Assembly (NCBI RefSeq): GCF_000812025.2
Contig: NZ_JWJE02000004.1
Coordinates: forward strand, 79,314-143,313
Length of the DNA: 64,000 nt
From: Bacillus thermotolerans
GTDB lineage: Bacteria; Bacillota; Bacilli; Bacillales; Domibacillaceae
Direction: 5' to 3'
The first letter of the stretch is position 1. Each line of letters begins with the position of its first letter. Below the pieces are notes generated by a model. The model saw only the letters and a program-made list of their open reading frames with translations. It had not been told where the DNA came from and did not search any database. Below are positions 36,369 through 45,424 of this stretch, piece by piece. Made by a program: the position numbers and the translations under genes.

Positions 36369-36476
36369 GCCCAAAAAGAAAATAAATGGGCAATTAGGAG
36401 CGGGAGGGTGAGTACCTTGTGCCGGTCTGTGTCTTATAGTAAACTTGTTTTAATGAGTTTATTCAGGAGGTATTTT

Positions 36477-36896
36477 ATGCCGACGCCAAGTATGGAAGAT
36501 TACATAGAGCAAATATTTATACTAATTAATAAAAAAGGGTATGCACGTGTATCCGATATTGCGGAAGCGCTGTCAGTTCATCCTTCCTCTGTTACGAAAA
36601 TGGTGCAGAAGCTGGATCGGGATGAATACCTGGTGTATGAAAGGTACAGAGGGCTTATGCTGACATCTAAAGGCAAGAAGATCGGCAAGCGGCTCGTGGA
36701 AAGACATACACTATTAGAAGAGTTCCTTCGGGTGATCGGTGTAAAGGAAGAGCATATCTATGAGGATGTAGAAGGCATTGAGCATCATTTAAGCTGGGAT
36801 TCAATTGATCGTATTGCGGATCTAGTGGATTACTTTAATGAAAAGCCGGAAAGAGCCGAAGCATTACGGGCTCTTCAGCAGAAGCCCGCTGAATAA
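36477..36896 (+). CDS. mntR: Manganese-responsive regulator MntR
   Basis: 139-residue DtxR-family repressor of Mn(II) uptake. The metal-binding residues D8 and E11 (MEDYIEQ) and the E/E/H group in [11 protein letters not shown] are kept. The winged helix contains [22 protein letters not shown] precedes ATG 36477; the earlier in-frame start at 36408 is unsupported. A terminator follows. Confidence 0.96.
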   Translation: MPTPSMEDYIEQIFILINKKGYARVSDIAEALSVHPSSVTKMVQKLDRDEYLVYERYRGLMLTSKGKKIGKRLVERHTLLEEFLRVIGVKEEHIYEDVEGIEHHLSWDSIDRIADLVDYFNEKPERAEALRALQQKPAE

Positions 36897-36930
36897 GCAG
36901 CTGCCTGACAGGCAGCTGCTTATATTTTTT
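36895..36930 (+). terminator. Terminator after mntR
   Basis: AAGCAGCTGCCT/AGGCAGCTGCTT, then TATATTTTTT. Confidence 0.9.
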
Positions 36931-37040
36931 GTTGTTTATAGTTCTTTGTGCCTATGTACATTTGACTGTTCTTTTTTTAAGATAATGGACTATAACTATT
37001 TTTAGGATGGTTATTACATATTAGGAAGGGAAAGAAGAAA

Positions 37041-37478
37041 ATGGACATACGTGCAAATTATCAAGATGTCTTGGCACAAATTGACCGCACATTGATTCTT
37101 AATATAGAAGATAGATTCCCAGGAGCCCGCTGTGTAGGCGGAAAGTATTCTCCGGCTTCTCACATGGTAACCCTTTATAAAGAGGATATCGCTATTCAAT
37201 GCGAGCGGCTTCTTGGAGATTGCAGCCGTCTGAAGGAATACGAATGGATTATTTTGGCACATGAGACTGGACATGCGATGGATCAGGAGCTGCCCGCCTT
37301 AAGCGAACGACTATCTCAAGAGAAGAGCGTGGATATACTGGCACAAATCGAATTAAATGCATGGAGGAACGCTGAAGAGCTTTTTGCTTTTATTGATCAA
37401 GAGCTGTTTCAGCTGGTGAAAGAGGAATCCTTGCGGTACTTCTCCAATAGTCCTCTTATCCGCTCATCCTCCCATTAA
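37041..37478 (+). CDS. Putative zinc metallopeptidase, HExxH type
   Basis: 145 residues. ILAHETGHAMD (H74, E75, H78) is a zincin motif; a Glu in QIELNAWRNAEELF about 26 residues later could be the third ligand. The layout recalls ImmA/IrrE-like peptidases, but no HTH domain or XRE partner is next to it. It has no signal peptide, so it should act in the cytosol. GGAAGGGAAAG lies upstream. It stands alone between mntR and a repeat element. No substrate can be named. Confidence 0.6.
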   Translation: MDIRANYQDVLAQIDRTLILNIEDRFPGARCVGGKYSPASHMVTLYKEDIAIQCERLLGDCSRLKEYEWIILAHETGHAMDQELPALSERLSQEKSVDILAQIELNAWRNAEELFAFIDQELFQLVKEESLRYFSNSPLIRSSSH

Positions 37479-37485
37479 TGCAAAC

Positions 37486-37562
37486 AAAGCTATCCTTTTC
37501 AAAAGGGTAGCTTCAGACTGTAGACAGACTCGATGGAAATCGAGTGTCTACAGTCTTTTTAT
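37486..37562 (+). terminator. Two hairpins after the metallopeptidase gene
   Basis: AAGCTATCCTTTT/AAAAGGGTAGCTT (37487-37512), then AGACTGTAGACA...TGTCTACAGTCT with an inner ACTCGAT/ATCGAGT and TTTTT (to 37560). Confidence 0.85.
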
Positions 37563-37578
37563 TTTGCCTGTAAGCGTG

Positions 37579-37706
37579 TTGGTTTCCACTCCAGATGCTT
37601 CGCTTTTCGCGGGGCGGGCGGTGAGCCTCCTCAAGCTGCGCTTTGCGGGGTCTCACCTGTCCCGCTGATTCCGCAGGAGTCTGTGCGTCTTCCATTCCAA
37701 TCAACA
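37579..37706. repeat. Palindromic intergenic repeat, Bacillaceae REP-like
   Basis: About 128 bases of GC-rich sequence unlike its surroundings. Landmarks are GGTTTCCACTCCAG, CGCGGGGCGGGCGGTGAGCC, GGGTCTCACCTGTCCCGC and CCATTCCAATCAAC. GGTGAGCC and GGTCTCACC face each other as an imperfect inverted repeat. I remember near-identical elements in many copies in Bacillus and relatives. No gene. Confidence 0.75.
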
Positions 37707-37758
37707 AGAGTAATCAAGTTCATATAGCCGTACAGTCAGCCTTGTTTTAAAATAATAG

Positions 37759-37797
37759 AAAGCTATCCTTGTCAAAAGGGAGGCTTTATTTTTTTGC
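37759..37797 (+). terminator. Second copy of the AAGCTATCCTT hairpin
   Basis: AAAGCTATCCTT-GTC-AAAAGGGAGGCTTT with a T-run. Nearly the same as the hairpin at 37487-37512, so the repeat element is flanked by duplicated terminators. Confidence 0.75.
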
Positions 37798-37892
37798 TTC
37801 GCATAGCCAAAAGGTTCATCAGTTGTTAATATTGCCGAATAGATGATAGTTCCCTTACAATGAAATAAAGATGCATGAAGGGGGAATGGGAG

Positions 37893-38570
37893 TTGAGCAC
37901 GTCATCCTGGCAATCAGATGCGAAGGGAAAATGGAATGAAAGGGCAGGTATGTGGCACAGTAAAAGTGCTGATATGTGGGATGGAGGAAGCCGAAAGTCG
38001 GTTGTTCCTTTTTTTGTTAAACATATAGAAAAGGAAAGTCTTGTGGCTGACTTAGGCTGCGGCGACGGATATGGCAGCCAAAAGCTTCATCGTGAGGGAT
38101 ACACAGTAACAGGAATAGATTTATCCAATAAAATGGTGGAGCTCGCTAAGCGATTCGAAGGGAAGGGGTTATCATTCAAGCAAGGAGATCTATCTCAGCT
38201 CCCTTTCACGACTGGACAGCTTGATGCGGCGCTGGCCATTAACTCGATTGAGTGGACAGAACAGCCATGGCAGGTGCTAAAAGAGGTTCACCGAGTCTTG
38301 AAGCCTGGCGGAAAGCTGTGTGCAGCCATTTTAGGCCCAACAGCCGGCCCAAGAGAAAATAGTTACGAGCGTCTGAATGGAAAGGCAGTCATTATGAATA
38401 CAATGATGCCATGGGAGTTCGAAAGGCTGGCAGAAGAACAAGGCTTCGAGGAGATTGAGCAGCATTATGTGTACAGAGACAGCGCAGCTACGATTAATGT
38501 AGAGTCTTTGCCTGCCGAGCTAAAGCAATCGCTAACGTTTTTTACGCTCTTTATGCTAAGAAAGTGCTAG
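37893..38570 (+). CDS. Class I SAM-dependent methyltransferase
   Basis: 225 residues. Motif I VADLGCGDGYGSQ, motif II region GDLSQLPF and the post-II LKPGGKL are the UbiE/Methyltransf_11 pattern. AAGGGGG positions a TTG start at 37893 (STSSWQSDAKG); the ATG at 37875 is less well placed. The N-terminus is rich in Trp. The substrate is unknown; nothing in the neighbourhood gives a pathway. Confidence 0.8.
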   Translation: MSTSSWQSDAKGKWNERAGMWHSKSADMWDGGSRKSVVPFFVKHIEKESLVADLGCGDGYGSQKLHREGYTVTGIDLSNKMVELAKRFEGKGLSFKQGDLSQLPFTTGQLDAALAINSIEWTEQPWQVLKEVHRVLKPGGKLCAAILGPTAGPRENSYERLNGKAVIMNTMMPWEFERLAEEQGFEEIEQHYVYRDSAATINVESLPAELKQSLTFFTLFMLRKC

Positions 38571-38607
38571 GGAGAAGGAATAGAATTGAGATAAAGAAGG
38601 TGTTCAT

Positions 38608-39108
38608 TTGTTTGATCCAACGGCGTTTGACAATATTAAATTTATCATGCAGGCGGAAGTGTACGACCGGGAGCTAGAGGGCCTGCTTCGTGTCCAGGAC
38701 CGGAAAGATCAAATTGATCTGGCTAAGCTGAGCCGTGAAGCTTCCATTACTTTCTCTTTGAAAGCTCGTCCCAGGCTTTCTGTGATGCTTTCCATTTCCT
38801 CCAGCCTTGAGAAGCTTGCCGGTGAACTGCTTGATATACCTGAAGCCACACCGGGGGTCATGCTGGAGATTACATACAGCGGGGGAGAAACGGTGTTGAC
38901 TACCCGGCGGATGGATCAATTAGAAGAGCAGTGGGGAGAGGGAAGAAGATATGAACGGCTGAAAATAGAATCAAACCAAAGGGAAACGATCTATAAGCAC
39001 CACATTCATTTCAACCGTCTGATTACAGAGGATATGATAGAGGAATTCGGGGCGCTCGTGGACTTTATTATGGAGACGTTGGATGACAAGACAACAGAAG
39101 AACGATAA
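38608..39108 (+). CDS. Conserved 166-residue protein of unknown function
   Basis: Starts at TTG after AGAAGGTG. Begins FDPTAFDNIKFIMQAEVYDRELEG, then a beta-rich middle (FSLKARPRLSVMLSISSSL) and a helical end. No motif, signal peptide or membrane helix. It ends 24 bases before the ABC-F gene, so the two are probably one transcript. Confidence 0.65.
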   Translation: MFDPTAFDNIKFIMQAEVYDRELEGLLRVQDRKDQIDLAKLSREASITFSLKARPRLSVMLSISSSLEKLAGELLDIPEATPGVMLEITYSGGETVLTTRRMDQLEEQWGEGRRYERLKIESNQRETIYKHHIHFNRLITEDMIEEFGALVDFIMETLDDKTTEER

Positions 39109-39132
39109 GCAAGACGACGGGAGAGAGCAGAA

Positions 39133-41019
39133 ATGAGAACGTTAACAGTACAGGATGTAACGAAATCATACGGGGAGAAGGTATTGTTTGACCACCTGTC
39201 TTTCACGATTTCAGAGAAAGAACGAGCCGGCCTAATCGGCATTAACGGCACAGGAAAATCCAGCCTGCTGAGAATCGTAGCTGGTAAAGATCTTCCTGAT
39301 GAAGGTGAGATGAAAGCGCCTAATGACTACTCCATTGCCTACTTAGCACAGGAGCCGGACCTGGACCCTGAGCTTACTGTAATGGACCACCTGTTTCTAA
39401 GTGAAGCCCCCGTCATTCAGCTGCTGAAAGCATATGAGCATACATTAAAACAGCTGGAGCTTGAGCCGGACAGCCAGCTAGTGGCAGAGAAGCTGTTCGA
39501 CCTTCAGAAACAGATGGATGCTCTTGGCGCATGGGAAGCAAGCACAAATGCGAAGACCATTATGACAAAGCTTGGCATTCAGGATTTTAATCGAAAGGTT
39601 GGAGAGCTATCCGGGGGACAAAAAAAACGTGTAGCACTCGCACAAGTTCTAATAGAAACGCCAGATTTGCTTATTTTAGACGAGCCGACGAACCATTTAG
39701 ATTATGAGACGATTCGCTGGCTGGAGGACTATTTAAGCAAATATACAGGCGCTTTGCTGCTTGTCACACACGACCGCTATTTCCTTGACCGTGTAACAAA
39801 CCGTATCTTTGAGCTGGACCGCGGACGCTTATACACATATAAAGGAAACTACCAGGATTATATTGCTGCAAAAGCGGAGCGCGAAATACAGGAGGCAGCG
39901 GCAGAGGAAAAAAGGAGAAATCTATACCGCCGGGAGCTTGCCTGGATGAGACGTGGGGCAAAGGCAAGAACGACAAAACAGAAAGCAAGGATTGACCGGT
40001 TTGAGCAATTAGAAGGCAAGCTTGGGCAGGGGCCGAAGAAAGATCAGCTTGACTTATCTGTCAAAGGCAGCCGGCTCGGGAAGCAAGTGTTTGAGTTGAA
40101 GGATGTAACTAAAACCTTTGGCGAGAAAGTAATCATCAAGGATTTTAATTTGATTGTGAAGCCTGGCGACCGTTTTGGCATTGTCGGCAAGAACGGCAGT
40201 GGCAAATCTACTTTCATGAATATGCTTGCTGGCCGAATCCCGTTCGACAGCGGAGAAATGATCACAGGGCAAACCGTGAGAATCGCTTATTACACGCAGG
40301 AGCGCGTAGATATGGATGAGAATCAGCGGGTAATTGCTTATATTCGTGAATCAGCAGAGGTAGTCGTTACTAAGGCGGGAGAGACGATTTCAGCTGCTCA
40401 AATGCTTGAACGCTTTCTTTTTCCGATGCATGCACATGGTACGCCAATTTCTAAGCTTTCAGGCGGTGAAAAGCGGCGGCTTTATTTGCTGAGACTGCTG
40501 ATGACGCAGCCGAACGTGCTGCTCTTGGATGAGCCGACGAATGATTTAGATACAGAGACGCTAACTGTGCTTGAAGATTATCTAGAGGATTTCCCTGGTG
40601 TGGTTATTACAGTCTCCCATGACCGCTACTTTCTCGACAAAACCGCGGATCAGCTTCTTGTCTTCGAAGGGGATGGCGCGGTCGATTCTTACTACGGCTC
40701 CTACAGCGACTATTTAGAGGAGCAGTCCCAGCTCGAAAAGAAAACGGAACCCCTGCCGAAGGAGAAGAAGCAGGAGGAACAGCCAAAGAGCAAGGCAAAG
40801 AAGAAAAAGCTGACTTATAACGAGCAGCGCGAGTGGGAAACGATAGAAGATGATATCGCTAAGGTAGAGGGCCGGATTGAAGAAGCGGAGAAAGAACTCG
40901 AGGAAGCGGGAAGTGACTTTGAAAAGGCTCAAAGGCTCAGTGAAGAAATTGAGCAATTAAATGAACAGCTTGAGCATTACATTGAGCGCTGGAGCTATTT
41001 ATCTGAATATGCGCAATGA
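39133..41019 (+). CDS. yfmR: ABC-F ATPase (YfmR/Uup type)
   Basis: 628-residue soluble twin-ABC protein acting on ribosomes. ABC1 has GINGTGKSS, signature LSGGQKKR and DEPTNHLD; ABC2 has GKNGSGKST, LSGGEKRR and DEPTNDLD. The linker with arm-like RRELAWMRRGAKARTTKQ lies between, and a C-terminal coiled coil of about 80 residues ends the protein as in Uup. B. subtilis YfmR helps stalled ribosomes together with EF-P. Orthology is inferred from length and domain pattern. Confidence 0.88.
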   Translation: MRTLTVQDVTKSYGEKVLFDHLSFTISEKERAGLIGINGTGKSSLLRIVAGKDLPDEGEMKAPNDYSIAYLAQEPDLDPELTVMDHLFLSEAPVIQLLKAYEHTLKQLELEPDSQLVAEKLFDLQKQMDALGAWEASTNAKTIMTKLGIQDFNRKVGELSGGQKKRVALAQVLIETPDLLILDEPTNHLDYETIRWLEDYLSKYTGALLLVTHDRYFLDRVTNRIFELDRGRLYTYKGNYQDYIAAKAEREIQEAAAEEKRRNLYRRELAWMRRGAKARTTKQKARIDRFEQLEGKLGQGPKKDQLDLSVKGSRLGKQVFELKDVTKTFGEKVIIKDFNLIVKPGDRFGIVGKNGSGKSTFMNMLAGRIPFDSGEMITGQTVRIAYYTQERVDMDENQRVIAYIRESAEVVVTKAGETISAAQMLERFLFPMHAHGTPISKLSGGEKRRLYLLRLLMTQPNVLLLDEPTNDLDTETLTVLEDYLEDFPGVVITVSHDRYFLDKTADQLLVFEGDGAVDSYYGSYSDYLEEQSQLEKKTEPLPKEKKQEEQPKSKAKKKKLTYNEQREWETIEDDIAKVEGRIEEAEKELEEAGSDFEKAQRLSEEIEQLNEQLEHYIERWSYLSEYAQ

Positions 41020-41097
41020 GCAAAGATAAGCCATCCCTTCTATAATATATGTTAAAATGTCCGTAACGATTTGAGTAAGTGAAAGGAGCCGTTCGTT

Positions 41098-42222
41098 TTG
41101 CGGATTTTGAAGATTGAACCTACACCAAGTCCAAATACAATGAAAGTAATTTTGGATGAAGAACTGCCAGCAGGAAAAAGCAATAACTACAAGTCAGGAG
41201 AAGCAGAAGGTGCTCCGGAAAAGATACAGGCTATATTAGCCATTGAAGGCATCAAAGGTGTCTATCACGTGGCAGATTTTCTAGCTATTGAACGCAATGG
41301 GAAGTATGACTGGCAGAAGCTGCTGCCGCAGGTAAGAGAGGTATTTGGCGAAGCTGCAGCCGAGGGACAGGCATCAGTTATCGATGATGCTTTTGGTGAA
41401 GTCCAAGCATCTATCCAAGTATTTAAAGGTATTCCAATTCAGTTGAAGTTAACATCAGCCGATGAGGAGAAGCGTTTTCCGCTTCCTGATGAATTCATGG
41501 AGGCGTTCCAGAAGGCTCAGCTGGCGGATGATAACTATGTGCTTCAGAGGAAATGGGAGGATTTTGGCATACGTTATGGCGATTTAGACGAAATCGGAAA
41601 GGAAGTAGTAGAGGAAATTGTTGCGGCTTATCCGAAAGAGCGTCTTGAATCCCTGGCGAGTGCCGGAGCCGCAGGAAAAAGCGTGCCGGAGGCGAAGCGC
41701 CGCGGCCTGAAGCTTACTGTCCAAATGTGGCAGGAAGAGGAGGACTGGCGCCGCCGTTATCAGTGGTTGGAGCAAATGGATGATCCAACGGAGGAAGACT
41801 TGCCTGTGCTCCAGCTAGCTCTCGAGGATAAGAAGCCTGCCGTCCGCCGGCTGGCGGTTGTTTACATCGGCATGATTGAAGATCAATCGGTCTTACCGCT
41901 TTTATACCAGGGCCTCAAGGATCCGACTGTGACGGTACGCCGCACGGCCGGGGACTGTCTGTCAGATTTGGGGTTTAAAGAGGCAATCCCTGCTATGTGT
42001 GAAGCGCTCAAGGACAAGAGTAAGATCGTGCGCTGGCGTGCGGCCATGTTCTTATATGAAGTAGGCGATGAAACGGCATTGCCAGCTCTGAAAGAGGCAG
42101 CAGAGGATCCTGAATTCGAAGTGCAAATGCAGGTGAAGATGGCCATTGAGCGAATTGAGGGCGGAGAAGAAGCAAAAGGCTCTGTCTGGAAGCAGATGAC
42201 AGAAGCAAGAGAAAATCGATAA
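41098..42222 (+). CDS. CvfC-like protein with Nfu N-terminal domain and HEAT repeats
   Basis: 374 residues. The N-terminus LKIEPTPSPNTMKVIL is the Nfu_N domain of iron-sulfur scaffold relatives, but the CxxC of true NifU-like proteins is missing. The C-terminal third has HEAT-like repeats (KPAVRRLAVVYIGMI, DPTVTVRRTAGDCL, KSKIVRWRAAMFLY). It matches B. subtilis YpgR and the S. aureus 'conserved virulence factor C'. TTG start with AAAGGAG. It ends 14 bases before the bacilliredoxin gene. Confidence 0.85.
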   Translation: MRILKIEPTPSPNTMKVILDEELPAGKSNNYKSGEAEGAPEKIQAILAIEGIKGVYHVADFLAIERNGKYDWQKLLPQVREVFGEAAAEGQASVIDDAFGEVQASIQVFKGIPIQLKLTSADEEKRFPLPDEFMEAFQKAQLADDNYVLQRKWEDFGIRYGDLDEIGKEVVEEIVAAYPKERLESLASAGAAGKSVPEAKRRGLKLTVQMWQEEEDWRRRYQWLEQMDDPTEEDLPVLQLALEDKKPAVRRLAVVYIGMIEDQSVLPLLYQGLKDPTVTVRRTAGDCLSDLGFKEAIPAMCEALKDKSKIVRWRAAMFLYEVGDETALPALKEAAEDPEFEVQMQVKMAIERIEGGEEAKGSVWKQMTEARENR

Positions 42223-42236
42223 ATGGAGGAATAAAT

Positions 42237-42671
42237 ATGACAAATGCTTATGAAGAATATATGAAACAAATGGTTATTCCAATGCGTGAGGAGCTAACAA
42301 ATGCTGGTTTTAAAGAATTAAAAACGCCAGAGGAAGTGAGCGAGTTTGTTTCTAACGCAGAAGGCACTACATTGGTAGTTGTAAATTCTGTTTGCGGCTG
42401 TGCGGCCGGGCTTGCCCGCCCTGCTGTCGTTCAGGCGGTTATGCATGAGCCTGCTCCTGACAACCTGGTTACAGTCTTTGCCGGTCAAGACCGGGAGGCA
42501 ACAGCGCAAATGCGTGAATACTTTGATGGGTATGAGCCTTCCTCTCCATCCATTGCTTTATTAAAGGGACAAGAGGTGGTTCATTTCGTTCCACGTGAAA
42601 ACATTGAAGGAAATGATATGGGCTCTATCATTCAAAATTTAACAGAAGCATTTGATCAACACTGTAAATAA
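42237..42671 (+). CDS. brxA: Bacilliredoxin BrxA/BrxB
   Basis: 144-residue thioredoxin-fold protein that removes bacillithiol from S-bacillithiolated proteins. The active site is NSVCGCAAGLARP, the CGC form of BrxA (YphP) and BrxB. GGAGGAA precedes the ATG. Which of the two paralogues it is cannot be decided with certainty; the neighbourhood with ypgR/ypiP favours YphP. Confidence 0.88.
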   Translation: MTNAYEEYMKQMVIPMREELTNAGFKELKTPEEVSEFVSNAEGTTLVVVNSVCGCAAGLARPAVVQAVMHEPAPDNLVTVFAGQDREATAQMREYFDGYEPSSPSIALLKGQEVVHFVPRENIEGNDMGSIIQNLTEAFDQHCK

Positions 42672-42741
42672 ATAAAAGCGGAATGTCTTTAGGCGTCCTT
42701 CAGTATGCAGGCAAACAGATGAGGCGCTTGTGGAAGTCTGG

Positions 42742-42768
42742 AGGATGTCTTTAGGCATCCTTTTTTTA
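42742..42768 (+). terminator. Terminator after brxA
   Basis: GGATG/CATCC with loop TCTTTAGG and TTTTTTT. A related copy of ATGTCTTTAGGC lies 60 bases upstream. Confidence 0.7.
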
Positions 42769-42778
42769 AGGAGAAAAG

Positions 42779-43555
42779 ATGATTGTATCTACAGCTGCCA
42801 GGACGAACGATAAACTGAATGAGCGAGCACAGAGTGCAGCCGAACAGCTGCAAGCACCGTTCGTTTTAAGGAAAAAACGCTCTATAGCTGCTCTTCAAAA
42901 GGCTTATAACACTGGATGTTTAATTGTCGGAAAGGACCGGCTGGAGTATTATCCGTTTGGATCGGCCGAACCTTTTTTCTTTCATCCTAATTCAGCGTCC
43001 TTTCGGGTTAAGCGGCTGATGAGGGGAGAAGTAGATCCTTTTATTGAAGCGGCGGGCCTTGAGAGAGGAATGACTTTACTGGACTGTACTCTCGGTCTTG
43101 CCTCAGATAGTATTGCAGCAAGCTGCGTTGTCGGGCAAGAAGGAAAAGTAATAGGAATTGAGGGAAATCCGGTTCTGGCTTATATTGTAGAGCAGGGATT
43201 AAAAGAATGGGAATCACCTGTAGCAGAAATGAATGAAGCGATGGCCAGAATTTCCATTAGGCAAGGGAACTACCGGGACATATTGCCGGGGCTTTCTGAT
43301 CAGTCAGCAGATGTAGTTTATTTTGACCCGATGTTTACGAAGGCAATTTCCGCCTCGGAAGGCATTGCTCCATTAAGGCATTTAGCTGTATATGAGGAAT
43401 TGAATGAAACGGCAATAAAGGAAGCGCTGCGCATTGCCCGAAGGAGAGTGGTTCTTAAAGACCACTATCAATCGCCGAGATTTAAGCGGTTCGGATTTAA
43501 GCAGCAGATTCGCCCTGCTTCGCTTTTCCATTTTGGAATCATAGAAGTGAAATAG
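42779..43555 (+). CDS. ypiP: RsmJ-like SAM-dependent methyltransferase (YpiP)
   Basis: 258 residues. LLDCTLGLASDSIAA is the SAM site, IGIEGNP the second motif, and VYFDPMF the catalytic DPM[FY] loop of RsmJ-type rRNA guanine-N2 methyltransferases. It resembles B. subtilis YpiP. An rRNA target is inferred. GGAGAAAAG lies close to the ATG. It ends 32 bases before thyA. Confidence 0.82.
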   Translation: MIVSTAARTNDKLNERAQSAAEQLQAPFVLRKKRSIAALQKAYNTGCLIVGKDRLEYYPFGSAEPFFFHPNSASFRVKRLMRGEVDPFIEAAGLERGMTLLDCTLGLASDSIAASCVVGQEGKVIGIEGNPVLAYIVEQGLKEWESPVAEMNEAMARISIRQGNYRDILPGLSDQSADVVYFDPMFTKAISASEGIAPLRHLAVYEELNETAIKEALRIARRRVVLKDHYQSPRFKRFGFKQQIRPASLFHFGIIEVK

Positions 43556-43587
43556 CAGCAGCACGTTTATAAGTAAGGAGAGAAAAA

Positions 43588-44544
43588 ATGAGTCGAAACG
43601 AACGTCAGTACCTGGATTTATGCCAGCATATCTTGAAAGAAGGAATAAAAAAAGAGGATCGCACGGGAACGGGGACGATTTCCGTATTTGGAGTGCAGAT
43701 GCGCTTTAATCTGCAGGAAGGATTTCCACTTTTAACGACAAAGCGTATTCCTTTCCGCTTAGTGGCAAGCGAACTGTTATGGTTTATTAAAGGGGATACG
43801 AATATTCGTTATTTACTTGAGCATAATAACAACATTTGGAATGAATGGGCGTTTAAAAACTGGGTAGAGAGCGATGAGTACACAGGTCCCGATATGACGG
43901 ACTTCGGTCTGCGCGCCCTTCAAGATCCGGTGTTCAATGAGGAATATGAAAAGCAAATGAACGCATTTAAAGAGCGTGTTTTAACAGATGATGTCTTTGC
44001 GGCACGGTTCGGCGAGCTTGGTGACGTATACGGCAGCCAGTGGCGGGCTTGGAAAACGACCAAAGGAGAGGCCATTGATCAGCTGGCAGATGTGATTGAA
44101 AACATTAAGAAAAACCCCGATTCCCGCCGGCTGATTGTATCGGCCTGGAATCCAGAGGACATTCCATCTATGGCTTTGCCGCCATGTCATACACTGTTTC
44201 AATTCTATGTAGCCGATGGCAAGCTTTCTTGTCAGCTGTACCAGCGTTCTGGGGATATTTTCCTCGGAGTGCCGTTCAACATTGCCAGCTACGCTCTGCT
44301 GACTCACTTGATCGCACATGAGTGTGGTCTTGCACCGGGAGAATTCATTCATACGATTGGGGACGCGCATATTTATACGAATCATATTGAGCAGGTGAAT
44401 AAGCAGCTGGAGAGGGATCCGAGAGAGCTCCCTCGCCTGTCCATTAACGGAGAGAAGCGTTCGGTGTTTGAGGTTGAGCTTTCTGATCTCTCTATAGAAG
44501 GCTACGACCCTCATCCTGCTATTAAAGCCCCTGTAGCTGTTTGA
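43588..44544 (+). CDS. thyA: Thymidylate synthase, long form
   Basis: 318 residues, making dTMP from dUMP with methylene-tetrahydrofolate. Catalytic Cys in [12 protein letters not shown], the [11 protein letters not shown] phosphate site and [17 protein letters not shown] are complete. It carries the roughly 50-residue insert (around [14 protein letters not shown]) known from the Lactobacillus casei enzyme; B. subtilis ThyB, as I recall, is 264 residues. AAGGAGAG precedes the ATG. Followed by dfrA, which recycles the dihydrofolate it makes. Confidence 0.95.
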   Translation: MSRNERQYLDLCQHILKEGIKKEDRTGTGTISVFGVQMRFNLQEGFPLLTTKRIPFRLVASELLWFIKGDTNIRYLLEHNNNIWNEWAFKNWVESDEYTGPDMTDFGLRALQDPVFNEEYEKQMNAFKERVLTDDVFAARFGELGDVYGSQWRAWKTTKGEAIDQLADVIENIKKNPDSRRLIVSAWNPEDIPSMALPPCHTLFQFYVADGKLSCQLYQRSGDIFLGVPFNIASYALLTHLIAHECGLAPGEFIHTIGDAHIYTNHIEQVNKQLERDPRELPRLSINGEKRSVFEVELSDLSIEGYDPHPAIKAPVAV

Positions 44545-44567
44545 CAACAAAGGAAAGAAGGGATAGC

Positions 44568-45059
44568 ATGATTTCTTTTATTTGGGCAATGGACAAAAAT
44601 GGGGCAATAGGCAAGGATAATGCCCTTCCGTGGAGACTCCCGGAGGATTTAAAGTTTTTCAAGGAGACAACGATGGGTCACCCTATTGTGATGGGCAGGA
44701 AGACGTATGAATCCATCGGAAAGCCGTTGCCGGGCCGAGAGAATATAGTCGTTACTCGCAACCCTGCCTATGAAGCTGACGGGTGCACGGTTGTTCACTC
44801 TTATGAAGAACTGCTGGAGAGAGCAAAAGAAGTGGAAGAGCTCTTTGTTACTGGCGGAGGAGACGTGTTCAAACAGATGATGCCTTACGCGGATAAGCTG
44901 TATGTAACGTATATTGATGATGTATTTGAAGCAGACACCTATTTCCCCGAGGTGATCGATTGGGGAGAATGGTCGCTCCTTTCAGAGAAGAAAGGTGAAA
45001 AGAACGAAAAGAATCCTTATGATTATTACTTTCGTATTTACGAAAGAAAGCACTCTTAA
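44568..45059 (+). CDS. dfrA: Dihydrofolate reductase
   Basis: 163-residue NADPH-dependent enzyme that regenerates tetrahydrofolate after thymidylate synthesis. IWAMDKNGAIGKDNALPW with the usual LPW, the PIVMGRKTYESIG cofactor motif and VTGGGDVF are complete. GGAAAGAAGGG precedes ATG 44568; a TTG at 44541 lies in the thyA end. It forms a two-gene unit with thyA. Confidence 0.96.
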   Translation: MISFIWAMDKNGAIGKDNALPWRLPEDLKFFKETTMGHPIVMGRKTYESIGKPLPGRENIVVTRNPAYEADGCTVVHSYEELLERAKEVEELFVTGGGDVFKQMMPYADKLYVTYIDDVFEADTYFPEVIDWGEWSLLSEKKGEKNEKNPYDYYFRIYERKHS

Positions 45060-45061
45060 AA

Positions 45062-45098
45062 AATAGGCGAGGCAGTATTTTCTGCCTTGCCTATTTTT
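45062..45098. terminator. Terminator after dfrA
   Basis: AATAGGCGAGGCAG/CTGCCTTGCCTATT (one mismatch), then TTT. Confidence 0.88.
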
Positions 45099-45143
45099 AT
45101 TACTGCCCGCCCGTCCTCGTTTACCGCTGCGATATTTTGGCCT

Positions 45144-45424
45144 TCACCGCCATGCACTTTCCTGTATTTCTGCTAAAGTATTTGCTAGATCAAGAACGGA
45201 TGGCAGAATGAGCGGGATTATAATAAAAAACGAAAACGTCCAAGCTGTGCTCAAAAAAGTGTGATGCTGCTGCATCCTTGCGTCCCGCATTGCACTGCTT
45301 GAAGTCCCTTTTCACTTATAGCTGAAAAATAACCGCTTAACCGCACTCCAAATAAGAAAAACCATGCTATTCCAATAGAGCTTAAAATTGAAATGACTTT
45401 CATCCAAGCTCTTACCCGTCTCAC
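45144..45424 (-). pseudogene. Small two-helix membrane protein gene broken in a T6 run
   Basis: From GTG 45424 (GGGAGGG seven bases upstream, TGA-TATAAT extended -10 near 45452-45461) a frame codes for VRAWMKVISILSSIGIAWFL..., then stops at TGA 45253-45251 just after TTTTTT (minus strand, 45253-45258). One more T would let it continue with a second hydrophobic segment (TFSFFIIIPLILP) to a stop at 45144, about 93 residues in all. Either a decayed gene, a phase-variable one or a sequencing error. Confidence 0.5.

Noticed and set aside
37579..37706. Remnant of an insertion sequence
   Set aside because: No transposase-like frame and no clean terminal inverted repeats; it matches a short palindromic repeat type instead.
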